Source: Spirochaetaceae bacterium (lineage in GTDB: Bacteria > Spirochaetota > Spirochaetia > Treponematales > Treponemataceae). From it: a DNA stretch of 59,390 nt. The translations under genes and the position numbers were made by a program. Below are positions 33,530 to 43,486 of this stretch, one piece after another. The DNA is taken from the NCBI GenBank assembly GCA_017416145.1, contig JAFQDD010000013.1:1-59390 (forward strand). Direction: 5' to 3'. Position 1 is the stretch's first letter; the number at the start of each line of letters is the position of its first letter. The notes below the pieces were generated by a model, which made no database searches, had not been told where the DNA came from, and saw nothing but the letters and a program-made list of their open reading frames with translations.

Positions 33530-35959
33530 CTACCCAATAACAGCAATAACAGTTGTTTCTTTGGTTAGATTATCGGCTAAAATCACGTTTCCGTCTACTG
33601 TTTTTCCGTTAATTACAAGGGATTTTACACCTTTGCACAAGTGTTTTGGATTTTCCACTGTGATTTTTACAGTGCATCCTCTAAACTCTCTTTCAGCTGT
33701 AAATTTATCCCAATTTGCTGGAATACATGGATCTATCATTAAGCCTTCGTAAACTGGGCGAATTCCGAGCAAATACTGGGTTAGGCTGTAGTAGTTCCAA
33801 GCAGCAGCTCCAGAAAGCCAAGAAACTCTAGCGTTTCCAGGACGTGGTGAATACACTGAATAGGTTGTTTGGCATTGCACATAAGGTTCTGCTTGGCGGA
33901 TTTCTGCTTTGTCGTTGTATGCGGCTGGAAGGGCTGCTTTACAGTATTCGTAGGCTCTGTCTCCGTTTCCGAGCATTGTTTCTGCAATAATTCCCCAACC
34001 TTGGGTGTGATTAAAAATACCTGCGTTTTCTTTGATTCCTTTGTTAAAAACCACAGCTCTCATAACATCAACTGTGGTTTTTTCAAATGGTGGAGCACAA
34101 AGCATTAAGCCATAAGGTGTTGCAAGTTTTTCTTTTACTGTGTTCATAGCTTTTTGAGCTTGTTCTGGTGTGGCAGCTTCTGAAATTACTGACCAAACTT
34201 GTGTGTTAAAGTAAACTTGTCCTTCTTCGTATGTTTTTGTGCCGTAAACTGTACCATCTTCTGCGATTGCCCAGATAAACCAGTTACCGTCCCAGCAAGT
34301 GTCTTGGATTGCTTTATCTAGCTTTTCTCTGTGTGCCAAAGCCCAAGAAGCCTCTTCTGTTTTTCCAAGACGAGAAGCAATATCTGCATAAACTGTAAAG
34401 CCTAGGCGTAGTTGGAAGGCTACAAACAAACTTTCTCCGTGGTAGCCAAGACGCAAACAGTCGTTCCAGTCTGCTGAAAGTCCGCAAGGTAAGCCGTGGG
34501 CACCGCTTCTTTCAATGTTAAAAAGTAGGGCTTGTTTTAAGTGTTCAAAAACTGTGGCTTCACCTTTATCTGCATAAGGGATTACCCGATTGTAAAAATC
34601 GAATTTTCCAGTTTCTGCAATCCAAGCTGGAATTGAGTTGAAGAACCATAAACAGTCATCAGAGCGATATTCTTCTTCTTTTGGAGGAAGTTCTTCTCCT
34701 GGAACGTGTTTTACAGGATTGATAACTGGAATTGCCCCACCGTTGGAAAGCTGACCAGAAAGCATAAGTTCTAGACGTTTTTCAGCCACTTCTGGAATAC
34801 TAGAAGCAATTCCTAAAATGTCTTGTACAGAATCTCGGTAACCAAAACCATCTCGCTCCCCGTTGTAAACCAAAGATGCAGCACGGCTCCAAGCAAAAGT
34901 GATTAAACAGTTATACAATCCCCACATATTTACAGTGTGATTTATGTCTGCATCTGGAGTGTTTACTTTTAGCACGTTTAGTTTTGAGTGCCAATCTTGA
35001 ATCAATTTGTCTAATTCTTTGTGAGCTGTTTCAATACTTCCAAAGTTTGAAATTGCTTCTTTCCCGTGAATTAATGATTGACCAATTCCAAGCATTACAA
35101 GGATTTCTTTTTCTTCGCCAGGTTCTAAAGTGATTTCAGTTTCTAAAGTTCCACAAGAATTGTCGCCGTAACTTTTTGAATTTGTACACTTTCCTTCAAC
35201 CACAACTTTTGGAGCGTGATATCCGCCGTAAGTTCCGATAAATGCTTCTCGGCTAGTGTCAAAACCTGAAATTGGATTTCCCATTAAGGTCATCCAAGTA
35301 TTCATTGAAACATCGCCATCAAGTTGGATTTCGTTTGGATCTTCCCCAGCAGCAATAGCTTTTGCCTTCATTTGGGCTTCCATGTGGTTGTGAATGTCAA
35401 TTGCAATTACGTTGTCTTGAAATTCGCCCTTTGTAATAAACTCTGAATATTGCAAGTTTACTTGATCTTGAGTTGTGCTCCATTGATTTGAAAATTCACA
35501 ATATGTAAAAACCTTTAGTTTACGTTTTGTTTTTCCAGTGTTTGTGAGTTTCAATAGCCAATATTCAAACTTTTGGTTTAGAGGCACAAAATATGTGGTT
35601 TCAGACTTAATATCAGCATAATCTGAAATTATTTTTGTGTATGCAGTTCCGTGATGACATTCTGATTTGTAGCTAGAAAGTGGTTTTCCAACTGGCTGCC
35701 AAGATGTAGACCAAAAATCCTTTGAATCTGCGTCGTGAATGTAAAAATAGCGTCCTGGTTGATCCATTGGAACGGCGTTAAATCGTAGGCGTAAAAAGCG
35801 ACCTCTTGCTCCAGATTTGTAAAATCCATAGCCACCAGCATTGTTTGTAATAACAGCACCGTATTGGGTTGAGCCAAGATAATTGCTCCAAGATTGTGGA
35901 GTGTCTGGGCGAGTAATTACATATTCTTTTGCGTCATCATCAAAATATCCGTATTGCAT
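33530..35959 (-). CDS. Cellobiose phosphorylase (GH94)
   Basis: An 809-residue GH94 enzyme that phosphorolyses cellobiose to glucose 1-phosphate and glucose, saving ATP. The N-terminal super-sandwich domain begins MQYGYFDDDAKEYVITRPDTPQSWSNYLGS, characteristic of cellobiose phosphorylases. The (alpha/alpha)6 barrel contains the catalytic DWND (residues 497-500). Length matches the family. No signal peptide, so it works on imported disaccharide. AGAGGA lies before the ATG, and a LacI-type inverted repeat lies 31-58 bp upstream. Confidence 0.93.
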   Translation of the reverse strand: MQYGYFDDDAKEYVITRPDTPQSWSNYLGSTQYGAVITNNAGGYGFYKSGARGRFLRLRFNAVPMDQPGRYFYIHDADSKDFWSTSWQPVGKPLSSYKSECHHGTAYTKIISDYADIKSETTYFVPLNQKFEYWLLKLTNTGKTKRKLKVFTYCEFSNQWSTTQDQVNLQYSEFITKGEFQDNVIAIDIHNHMEAQMKAKAIAAGEDPNEIQLDGDVSMNTWMTLMGNPISGFDTSREAFIGTYGGYHAPKVVVEGKCTNSKSYGDNSCGTLETEITLEPGEEKEILVMLGIGQSLIHGKEAISNFGSIETAHKELDKLIQDWHSKLNVLKVNTPDADINHTVNMWGLYNCLITFAWSRAASLVYNGERDGFGYRDSVQDILGIASSIPEVAEKRLELMLSGQLSNGGAIPVINPVKHVPGEELPPKEEEYRSDDCLWFFNSIPAWIAETGKFDFYNRVIPYADKGEATVFEHLKQALLFNIERSGAHGLPCGLSADWNDCLRLGYHGESLFVAFQLRLGFTVYADIASRLGKTEEASWALAHREKLDKAIQDTCWDGNWFIWAIAEDGTVYGTKTYEEGQVYFNTQVWSVISEAATPEQAQKAMNTVKEKLATPYGLMLCAPPFEKTTVDVMRAVVFNKGIKENAGIFNHTQGWGIIAETMLGNGDRAYEYCKAALPAAYNDKAEIRQAEPYVQCQTTYSVYSPRPGNARVSWLSGAAAWNYYSLTQYLLGIRPVYEGLMIDPCIPANWDKFTAEREFRGCTVKITVENPKHLCKGVKSLVINGKTVDGNVILADNLTKETTVIAVIG

Positions 35960-35989
35960 TTTGTCCTCTATATGAAAAGTAGTTTTATA

Positions 35990-36017
35990 AAAATAGAGAA
36001 ACCGTTTTCTCTATTTT
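35990..36017 (-). promoter_or_regulatory. Candidate LacI-family operator upstream of GH94
   Basis: AAAATAGAGAAA (35990-36001) and TTTCTCTATTTT (36006-36017) form a 12-bp perfect inverted repeat with a CCGT centre. The core AACCGTTT fits AAnCGnTT, the LacI/GalR operator core. It would suit repression of the phosphorylase in the absence of beta-glucoside; no LacI gene is in the window. Confidence 0.5.
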
Positions 36018-36134
36018 CTATAAACTTAGAATATAATATAATGAAAAATATTTCAACAAATATTCTTACAATATGAAAAAAATTAGAATATTGGTTTTTT
36101 CTTAGTATTACTTTCGACGGAAAATAGGATTTTC

Positions 36135-36163
36135 TTGTTTTCTCTGTAATTTTGAGCTATACT
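36135..36163 (+). promoter_or_regulatory. Promoter with start-codon-abutting geometry (META lipoprotein gene)
   Basis: TTGTTT (36135), 17-nt spacer, TATACT (36158-36163), AAAGGT, then ATG at 36170. AAGG is too close to the ATG to act as a normal ribosome binding site. Confidence 0.6.
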
Positions 36164-36169
36164 AAAGGT

Positions 36170-36742
36170 ATGAACACATTAAAAATATCTATTTTTACAA
36201 TGATTGCACTATGTGCACTTCTTTTTGTATTTGTTGGGTGTGAATCTACAGAAAATAGTGCCCAAGAAGAAAATGCAGTTGTTTCAGAGGTAACTCCTGA
36301 AGTACCAGCTGAAAAAGAAGACAAAAAATCTGAAAAAAAAGAGGACGATGCTGTGGCTTCAAAAATCTCTTTGCTAACTGCAACAGCAGAATCTTTAACA
36401 GGTGGTTGGACACTTTACACAATGGAAGACAAAGATGGAGAATATCCAATTAGTTGTGCTGTAACAATGTCCTTTAATTTTGGCGATGAAACAGAAATGT
36501 TTGGTTGTGCTGGAATCAACAACTATCACGGTATTGTTTCTATTGACGGTCAAAAAATCACTTTTGGACCAATTGCTGTTACAAAAATGGCGGGGCTTCC
36601 AGAAGATATGACTACAGAAGATAATTTCTTGCGAATTCTGTCTGATGTAAATCAAATTGGTTTTTCTAACAATGCAGAAGGATATGAAGAACTAATTTTA
36701 ATGAATGGAAAATCTGGTTCTGTTCTCTGTTTTATCCGCTAA
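36170..36742 (+). CDS. META-domain lipoprotein
   Basis: A 190-residue lipoprotein with lipobox FVGC (Cys24), a charged Glu/Lys linker (about 30-65), then a META/HslJ-like domain: LTGGWTLYTMED, FGCAGINNYHG and FGPIAVTKMAG match its usual W-L and G-C-N-Y-G pattern. HslJ-type domains occur in stress-related envelope proteins of unknown biochemical role. The ATG at 36170 is set by the promoter; an upstream TTG falls inside it. The DUF4091 gene follows 93 nt later. Confidence 0.78.
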   Translation: MNTLKISIFTMIALCALLFVFVGCESTENSAQEENAVVSEVTPEVPAEKEDKKSEKKEDDAVASKISLLTATAESLTGGWTLYTMEDKDGEYPISCAVTMSFNFGDETEMFGCAGINNYHGIVSIDGQKITFGPIAVTKMAGLPEDMTTEDNFLRILSDVNQIGFSNNAEGYEELILMNGKSGSVLCFIR

Positions 36743-36835
36743 AAACTATTTTTTAAGAAAAAAGGCTATTTACAAAGTGTTTGCACGAAATCACCTTGTT
36801 TATAGTCTTTTTTTTTAGAGAGGAGAGTATTTCTT

Positions 36836-38491
36836 ATGAAAAAGTTTTTATTATTACCTTTAATTTGTGTTTTTCTGTTTTCTTGTACTTCTTATCATGT
36901 AACAAAAGTTGATTCAGATTTAACTTATAGAGTTGTTCCTGCAACGCTAAATCTTTTGCAAAAAAGTTATCCATCAAAAGATTATGGAACTGTTGTAGAA
37001 CTTGATTGTGCAAAAGGAGAATCTGAATCTTGTCAAATCGTTTTTTTGCAATTAGATAAAATCGCTGGAAAAACTGGAATTGAATACAAACTTGTGCAAA
37101 CGCCTCTTGTTTCAGAATCTGGAAATGAATTAACAGAAACAGAAATCTGTGTTGTTGGATATGTTCCTGTAAAAAGTCCTTCTATTGCAGGGTTCAATGA
37201 AATCAATAATTATCCTGATGCGCTTATTCCAAAAAATAATTTTTCTTTAAAATACAAAAAATCCCAAAGTTTATTTTATACAGTCTATGTACCACGAGAT
37301 ACGATGGAAGGTCGGTATACTTGTACTTTAGATTTATATGAAAATGATGTTTTTGCTTATTCAATTCCTGTTACTGTAAATGTTTACAAAACTACATTGC
37401 CTGTAACTCCATTTTTGAAAACTCGTTTTAATGAACATGACCGATATGATAGAGATTTTTATGATGAACAACTAACAAAAGAAGATATTTTAGAACAAGA
37501 CATTTATTATATGGAAAGATTTAGAATTAACACAGTTTGTGAACAAGTATCCTGGGAAAATGTTTTTTATCGAAATGAAAATGGGGTTTTACAAGCAAAT
37601 TGGGAAATTTTAGATTCTCAAATCGAAGAAAGAATGGCTTATGGAATAAACATTTTTGATGTTCCCTTAGATGTGGATTATGATATTTTAGAGCCAGAAA
37701 ATGAAGCTCTTAGAAAAGAATATGAAGAACAATTAGTTTTAATAAATCAGCATTTAGTTGAAAAAGATTGGACTGATTTGTTTTATTGGTACAATTTTGA
37801 TGAGCCAACAAACAAAAAAATACCGAAATTCATTGAAATTACAGAATGGGGGAAAAAATTCGCCCCTGATGTTAAAAGTTTAACAACGCTGGGTTGGGCA
37901 ACTCCAAGAAAATTCCGTAAATTATCGGGAATTGTTGATGTTTGGGTTCCTCATATCGACCAATATGAAAAAAAGTTCTTCCCATCTAGACAAGCCCAAG
38001 GTGATAGAATTTGGATTTACACTTGTATGCAAACTTTTTATACCCATTATCCAGATTCTTGGAAAATTGATACCTACGGAACTTGTCATAGAAGTTTAGG
38101 TTGGTGGTTATATAAATATAATATTGAAGGATATTTGTATTGGGCTATTTCTTGTTGGTGGTATAGTAATCCTTGGGAAGATGCAGAAACTTTTGATTTT
38201 GCAAATGGGGATGGAAGTCTTTTGTATCCACCCTTAGAGCGAAAGGGTTGGCCATACAATTCTATGCGATTACATACACAGCGAGATGGTTTTGAAGATT
38301 ATGATTTTTTGAAAATGCTAGAAATTGCTTCAAAAGTTGAAGGCGTGTATACAACCGAAGAATTGGAAGAAATCCAAGAGATTTTGTCTGTAGAAGAAGT
38401 TATTCCGTGGAAGGGAGCTTATACAAAAGATGATTCTCTAATGGTAAACTTGCACAAAAGAATTTTGGAACTTTTGGATAAAAGCTTATAA
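36836..38491 (+). CDS. DUF4091 glycoside hydrolase-like lipoprotein
   Basis: A 551-residue lipoprotein with signal peptide and lipobox LFSC (Cys17). An N-terminal beta-sandwich (about 25-185) is followed by a TIM-barrel-like region and the DUF4091 end, marked by YLYWAISCWW, GDGSLLYPP and SMRLHTQRDGFEDYDFL. Families with DUF4091 are often encoded in glycan-degradation loci and suspected to act as glycoside hydrolases; specificity is unknown. A strong site (GAGAGGAGAG) precedes the ATG. Gene stands near the cellobiose phosphorylase, which fits a carbohydrate role. Confidence 0.8.
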   Translation: MKKFLLLPLICVFLFSCTSYHVTKVDSDLTYRVVPATLNLLQKSYPSKDYGTVVELDCAKGESESCQIVFLQLDKIAGKTGIEYKLVQTPLVSESGNELTETEICVVGYVPVKSPSIAGFNEINNYPDALIPKNNFSLKYKKSQSLFYTVYVPRDTMEGRYTCTLDLYENDVFAYSIPVTVNVYKTTLPVTPFLKTRFNEHDRYDRDFYDEQLTKEDILEQDIYYMERFRINTVCEQVSWENVFYRNENGVLQANWEILDSQIEERMAYGINIFDVPLDVDYDILEPENEALRKEYEEQLVLINQHLVEKDWTDLFYWYNFDEPTNKKIPKFIEITEWGKKFAPDVKSLTTLGWATPRKFRKLSGIVDVWVPHIDQYEKKFFPSRQAQGDRIWIYTCMQTFYTHYPDSWKIDTYGTCHRSLGWWLYKYNIEGYLYWAISCWWYSNPWEDAETFDFANGDGSLLYPPLERKGWPYNSMRLHTQRDGFEDYDFLKMLEIASKVEGVYTTEELEEIQEILSVEEVIPWKGAYTKDDSLMVNLHKRILELLDKSL

Positions 38492-38502
38492 AAGTTTGAA
38501 AT

Positions 38503-39819
38503 CTAATCCAATGTTTGGATTTCTCTAATTTTAATTTGTAATGCAAGGGTTTCTTTTGCAGTTTCCAAAGCATAAATTGCTGGGTCGAAGTTTTTGTTAT
38601 AAACTAAGATTTCTTCCCAAGCATCAATTGCTTCTGCAATGTAACCCTCTGCATAAAGTTGTAAACCTTTTACATAAAGCTCGTCTATCTTGGCTTGTGT
38701 ATCTTGTCTACCCCTGTCTCCGAGATTTAATTTTGCAGAAAGACTGAATCTGTTTATTGGAGAAAGAGAACTTGATAAATCAAATGTATAATTTATATTT
38801 AATAACAAGATTTTTACAGGAAATTCTGCACCTAAACTGATTTTAGGATTTCCACCTTTTAGTAAAAATCCTGTTTGAAATGCAAAACTCTTTGTGAATG
38901 CAAAACTAAATCCACCACCGAAAGCTATTTTTTCTGATTTTGAAATATTAGACAAATTAAGAGGTTTTATCATTTCCAAATTGATTGTGGCTGGTTTTGC
39001 AAAAGTCCAAGCGATTCCTGCATTTATTTTTGTTGGTAGGCCCAAATCAATCCCTTCATTTTCTAATGCAATTCCAACATTCATCAAAGAAAGGCCTATA
39101 TGAAAATTTGGCTTACGGGATATAAAAAATTTTCCGAAGTTAAAACTTGTTCGAAGTCCAAAATCCCCAAGTAGGGCAAAGGCTGACTGATTTAACCCAG
39201 AACCTTCTATAATATTTCCAGAATAGTCATCTGTGTAATCTGGCATACTTCTGTAAGCAACTTTGATTGTGCCACCGAAAGCCAAGCCTCTAAAATTGTA
39301 ACCGGCAAAAAAGTTATTACTAAAATTCAAGCCAAGTACAGATTCAGAGTAATATCCAGAAGTCATTTTTTGACCAAAAATATTGTACTCTGTGAAAGGC
39401 AAATACAAACACTTTGCAAAAGCTCCAAATCCAAAAGTATTGTTTCTAATTGTAAAAGCGATTGTATCTATAGAAGTATCTGCAATCCAAGAATTGTGAA
39501 AAACAGCTAATTCTGTGTTTTCTAAGACGGAACTGGCGGCGGGATTGTATTCAAAAAAACTGATGTCGTTGGCTAAAGCTGTAAATGCTCCTCCTAAGGA
39601 TTCAGCTCTTCCACCAAAGGGTACGTTTAGTGAGCGAAAACTTGTTAAACCTTCATTTTCGTCGATAAAAGAATCAAAACTTCCAAAATAATTGTTGTAA
39701 AAATCTTCAAAGGACATGGCAAGGACAAAGCCACCAAAAAACAAACAGGCTAAAAATGAGAAAATAAACTTTGCTTTTTTTCCAAAATATTTAGAAACTT
39801 TGTCCTTCACAAAAAACAT
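38503..39819 (-). CDS. UPF0164 outer-membrane protein (treponemal FadL/PorV-like)
   Basis: A 438-residue protein with a signal peptide (residues about 15-35), then a beta-barrel region with the family opening RAESLGGAFTALANDISFFEYNPAA. It resembles the UPF0164 proteins of Treponema pallidum, compared with FadL long-chain fatty acid transporters and PorV. The C-terminal 70 residues form a TPR-like helical tail (LYVKGLQLYAEGYIAEAIDAWEEIL), perhaps periplasmic. Its ATG overlaps the clpB stop as TAATG, an unusual coupling between an envelope and a chaperone gene. Confidence 0.8.
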   Translation of the reverse strand: MFFVKDKVSKYFGKKAKFIFSFLACLFFGGFVLAMSFEDFYNNYFGSFDSFIDENEGLTSFRSLNVPFGGRAESLGGAFTALANDISFFEYNPAASSVLENTELAVFHNSWIADTSIDTIAFTIRNNTFGFGAFAKCLYLPFTEYNIFGQKMTSGYYSESVLGLNFSNNFFAGYNFRGLAFGGTIKVAYRSMPDYTDDYSGNIIEGSGLNQSAFALLGDFGLRTSFNFGKFFISRKPNFHIGLSLMNVGIALENEGIDLGLPTKINAGIAWTFAKPATINLEMIKPLNLSNISKSEKIAFGGGFSFAFTKSFAFQTGFLLKGGNPKISLGAEFPVKILLLNINYTFDLSSSLSPINRFSLSAKLNLGDRGRQDTQAKIDELYVKGLQLYAEGYIAEAIDAWEEILVYNKNFDPAIYALETAKETLALQIKIREIQTLD

Positions 39820-42449
39820 TATACTACATTTTCGGCGGAAAAAAATCTCAATGCAGTATTATTGTCATTTATATCCACATTTATTACGGAATCTTCTTTG
39901 AAAACCCCAGAAATTATCTCTTTTGCAAGAGGATTTTCTAGATAGCTTTGGATTGCCCGTTTTACAGGTCTTGCACCAAAAAGTGGGTCATATCCAACAT
40001 CGCTTAAAAATTCTATTGCTTTATCAGAAATTGATAATGTGAGTTTTTTCTCTTCAAGACGTTTTTCAACCCTTGCAAGTTGATTTTTCACAATTCCATA
40101 AATTGCATCTTTTTCCAAACGTCCAAAAGTAACGATTTCGTCGATACGATTTAAGAATTCTGGTCTAAAATGGCGTTTTAGCAAATCATCAATTTCTGGC
40201 ATGATTTCCTGTAATTTTTCGTTTGTGTCCGCTTCCAAAATCAAATCAGAACCAAGATTACTAGTCATAATGATGATAGTATTCTTGAAATCCACGATGC
40301 GGCCTTGACTATCAGTAAGGCGGCCATCATCCAAAACCTGCAACAAAATGTTAAACACATCTGGGTGAGCTTTTTCTATTTCATCAAAGAGAATTACACT
40401 ATATGGTCGACGGCGCACTGCTTCTGTAAGTTGTCCACCTTCGTCGTAGCCCACATATCCTGGAGGCGCACCAATCAACCGAGATACGCTAAATTTTTCC
40501 ATATACTCTGACATATCAATGCGAGTAAGGGTGTGTTCGTCGTTAAACAAGAAATCACTTAGAGTTTTTGCAAGTTCAGTTTTACCAACCCCAGTTGGCC
40601 CGATAAACAAGAAACTTCCCAAAGGCTTGTTCTCGTCATTAAGCCCCGCTTTATTTCTGCGAATTGCGTCGGCCACAACCTCAACCGCTTTTTTCTGGCC
40701 AATAACCCGTTTTTGAAGCACATTTTCCAAATCAATGTATTTTTGCTTTTCAGAAGCCAACATCTTTGTTACTGGGATGCCAGTCCATGCAGACACGATT
40801 TTTGCAATATCTTCCTCTGAAACCTCTTGTCGAAGAAGAGAAGATTTATCATCAACAAGATTTTCAGAAGCTTCATTTTCAGCATCTTGATTTTCTGCTT
40901 CTTCTATTTCTGAAAGACGCTTTTCAATTTCAGGAATGCGACCATACTTGATTTCAGCCGCCTTTGCAAGATTTCCTTCTCGAGTAAAACGGATTTCATC
41001 ATTGTGAAGTTGTTCAAGCTCTTCTTTAAGTTTTCGGCTTTCTTCGATTTTTGACTTTTCGTTTTGCCATTTTAACTTCATTGCATCTCGCTTAGAAGTA
41101 AGATTTGCAAGTTCGTCCACAATTTTAGAAAGACGCTCCATAGACGCCTTGTCTTTTTCCTTGCTTAAAGAAACCTTTTCGATATTAAGCTGCAAAATCT
41201 TTCTTTCAACTTGGTCAAGCTCAGTTGGCTGACTTTCAATTTCGATTTTTAGACGACTGGCAGCTTCATCAACCAAGTCGATAGCCTTATCTGGCAAAAA
41301 TCGATTTGTAATATAGCGATTACTCAAAACCGCAGCGGCAACCAAAGCTTCATCCTTTATGCGAACACCGTGGTGAACTTCATATTTTTCCTGAATCCCA
41401 CGCAAAATACTGATAGTGTCTTCCACAGTTGGCTCAGCACAAAGCACCTGCTGGAAACGACGTTCCAAAGCAGCATCTTTTTCGATATATTTGCGATATT
41501 CGTCCAAAGTTGTAGCTCCAATGGCACGAAGTTCCCCACGAGCAAGGGCTGGTTTTAGCAAATTAGAAGCGTCCATGCTACCTTCACTTGCCCCAGCCCC
41601 CACAAGAGTGTGAAGCTCATCAATAAACAAAATGATATTTCCGTTGCTATTTTGAATCTCGTTAATAACAGCCTTTAGACGCTCTTCAAATTCTCCGCGG
41701 AATTTAGCTCCAGCCACCAAAGCGCCCAAATCCAAACTTAACAAACGCTTATTTTGCAAACTATCTGGCACATCCCCAGACACAATGCGACGAGCCAAAC
41801 CTTCCACAATAGCAGTTTTTCCAACCCCCGGCTCTCCAATCAAAACCGGATTATTTTTTGTTCGGCGGCTCAAAACCTGCATAATGCGGCGAATCTCTTC
41901 ATCCCGCCCAATAACCGGGTCAATTTTTTCCTGACGAGCAAGGGCAGTTAAATCCTTACAATATTTTTCCAAAGATTTTAACGTACTTTCTGGGTCCTGA
42001 TTTGTAATCCGATTATTTCCCCGCAAAGTTTTCAAAGCGTGAAGCAAAGATTTTTTGTTAATTCCAAGCTTTTTCAAAAGGGAACCAACATTTCCATCAC
42101 TTTCCGCCATGGCAATAAAAATATGCTCACAAGACAAATATTCGTCTTTCAATTCATTTTGAGCATTTTCAGATTTTGCCAAGATTTTTTGCAGCTCATT
42201 ACTAATGCTTAAACTTGCATTTCCGTGAACCACAGGATATTTTTCTAAAAGTTTTTCAGTTTCATTTGCCAAAAAATTTGCATCCACCCCAACATTAGAA
42301 ACCAGCGGCGGAACAATACCATCTTGCTGAGTCAAAAATGCAAAAAGCAAATGTTCAGTACCAACTTCACTATGATCTTTTTTTTGAGCAATACTAGTGC
42401 TTTCCTGCAAAGCTTCTTGAAGCTTCAAAGTCATTCTTTCGTAATTCAT
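39819..42449 (-). CDS. clpB: ATP-dependent disaggregase ClpB
   Basis: An 876-residue Hsp100 protein: N-domain (1-140), AAA-1 with Walker [14 protein letters not shown] and [13 protein letters not shown], coiled-coil M-domain (about 400-520), and AAA-2 with [12 protein letters not shown] and [10 protein letters not shown]-type sensor blocks. It extracts and refolds aggregated proteins with DnaK. Length is normal. There is no Shine-Dalgarno sequence; a promoter-like TTGTCG, 17 bp, TAATTT ends 6 nt before the ATG. No CIRCE-type inverted repeat is seen upstream. Confidence 0.96.
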   Translation of the reverse strand: MNYERMTLKLQEALQESTSIAQKKDHSEVGTEHLLFAFLTQQDGIVPPLVSNVGVDANFLANETEKLLEKYPVVHGNASLSISNELQKILAKSENAQNELKDEYLSCEHIFIAMAESDGNVGSLLKKLGINKKSLLHALKTLRGNNRITNQDPESTLKSLEKYCKDLTALARQEKIDPVIGRDEEIRRIMQVLSRRTKNNPVLIGEPGVGKTAIVEGLARRIVSGDVPDSLQNKRLLSLDLGALVAGAKFRGEFEERLKAVINEIQNSNGNIILFIDELHTLVGAGASEGSMDASNLLKPALARGELRAIGATTLDEYRKYIEKDAALERRFQQVLCAEPTVEDTISILRGIQEKYEVHHGVRIKDEALVAAAVLSNRYITNRFLPDKAIDLVDEAASRLKIEIESQPTELDQVERKILQLNIEKVSLSKEKDKASMERLSKIVDELANLTSKRDAMKLKWQNEKSKIEESRKLKEELEQLHNDEIRFTREGNLAKAAEIKYGRIPEIEKRLSEIEEAENQDAENEASENLVDDKSSLLRQEVSEEDIAKIVSAWTGIPVTKMLASEKQKYIDLENVLQKRVIGQKKAVEVVADAIRRNKAGLNDENKPLGSFLFIGPTGVGKTELAKTLSDFLFNDEHTLTRIDMSEYMEKFSVSRLIGAPPGYVGYDEGGQLTEAVRRRPYSVILFDEIEKAHPDVFNILLQVLDDGRLTDSQGRIVDFKNTIIIMTSNLGSDLILEADTNEKLQEIMPEIDDLLKRHFRPEFLNRIDEIVTFGRLEKDAIYGIVKNQLARVEKRLEEKKLTLSISDKAIEFLSDVGYDPLFGARPVKRAIQSYLENPLAKEIISGVFKEDSVINVDINDNNTALRFFSAENVV

Positions 42450-42455
42450 AACATA

Positions 42456-42484
42456 AAATTAGTCAGATTTTTCACCATCGACAA
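42456..42484 (-). promoter_or_regulatory. Possible promoter with start-codon-abutting geometry (clpB)
   Basis: Minus strand: TTGTCG, 17-nt spacer, TAATTT, TATGTT, then ATG at 42449. Boxes are weaker than in the other examples. Confidence 0.45.
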
Positions 42485-42508
42485 GTAATTTTGCATAAAT
42501 TTTACAAA

Positions 42509-43468
42509 TTATTTTTTTATAGATTTTTCTTCAAAATTGATAAAAAGACTAATCTTACTCAAACTTAGCGTAAAAACTACCTTATTTTCATCATAAATTA
42601 TCTTGTAAAAAGGTGGAATTATTAAATTTGGGATAATAATTTGCGTTTGTTCAATATTATTAAAGTATGGAAAATCTGATTCGTGATTAAACATTGGACT
42701 TTGAATAAAATTTACATTTTCTTGAAACAAGGTGTTAAGGCTAATATGAGATTTAGTTTTATCAATCTCATATTCTTCTACAAAAAGCCAATCTGTACCA
42801 TAGTATTTTGTATGTTCAACGCCATCATAGAAAGATGAATCCCAACAACAATCAACTAAATATTCTGTATTATTTATTTTAACAGTGTTCCAAAAATGGT
42901 TCAAATCAATTTCATTCCATTTAGCCAACAAATTGTTATAAGATTTTATCCCATAACCTTGAATAATGTTGCAGTTTATTTTTAGACTGTCACAAAAATC
43001 TTTAAATAGTATTGCATAGTCTCTTGAATTAAAATTGGGAGAATTTTGCAGAATTATTAAATCGTGAACAATTTTTACTTTTACATAGTCGTTTTTTGTG
43101 GCAAAGTCTATTTTTGTTGCAATTTTCTTTATGTAATCATCAAAATTTTCACTTCTAAGTTGTTCCAGTTCTGTATCATTAACAAGTGCAAATGCAAAAT
43201 CACTAGGATATTTTTCATTGATATTTTTTTCATAAAGTTCTTTGCTTGAAAATGAATCTTGAGAGGAAAAATCTTGTATAGGGTCAAGTTCTATGGATTG
43301 TTGTAGCAATTCTTCACTTATTCTATTATTTACCTTTGAAATATCAATGCCAGTGATTTTTTTTATGGAATGATGCACATCACTTTTTGATACTTCCACT
43401 GTTTTACAACTAAAAGAAACAAAACTAAGCAAAATAACGAAAAAACACAAAAAAGCATATTTTTTCAT
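42509..43468 (-). CDS. Transglutaminase-like lipoprotein with Cys-to-Ser change (pseudoenzyme)
   Basis: A 319-residue lipoprotein (lipobox SFSC, Cys21), paralogous to the next upstream gene. The transglutaminase-like core aligns with it through KVKIVHDLI, RDYAILFKDFCDSLKINC, LNHFWNTVK and VDCCWDS. His and Asp of the triad are kept, but the catalytic Cys of VCEGYA is Ser (NSRDYA) here, so peptidase/transglutaminase activity is not expected. It may act as a binding or regulatory partner of its intact neighbour. AAGG lies before the ATG; 18 nt separate the two genes. Confidence 0.72.
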   Translation of the reverse strand: MKKYAFLCFFVILLSFVSFSCKTVEVSKSDVHHSIKKITGIDISKVNNRISEELLQQSIELDPIQDFSSQDSFSSKELYEKNINEKYPSDFAFALVNDTELEQLRSENFDDYIKKIATKIDFATKNDYVKVKIVHDLIILQNSPNFNSRDYAILFKDFCDSLKINCNIIQGYGIKSYNNLLAKWNEIDLNHFWNTVKINNTEYLVDCCWDSSFYDGVEHTKYYGTDWLFVEEYEIDKTKSHISLNTLFQENVNFIQSPMFNHESDFPYFNNIEQTQIIIPNLIIPPFYKIIYDENKVVFTLSLSKISLFINFEEKSIKK

Positions 43469-43486
43469 ACAGAACCTTGTTAAAAT

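Noticed and set aside
33507-33752. ORF starting at the mirrored AGAGGATAGATTTATG on the plus strand
   Set aside because: It has a good start signal only because of the inverted repeat, and lies antisense to the well-conserved 3' end of the GH94 gene.
42450-42508. CIRCE heat-shock operator before clpB
   Set aside because: No inverted repeat of the TTAGCACTC type is present upstream.
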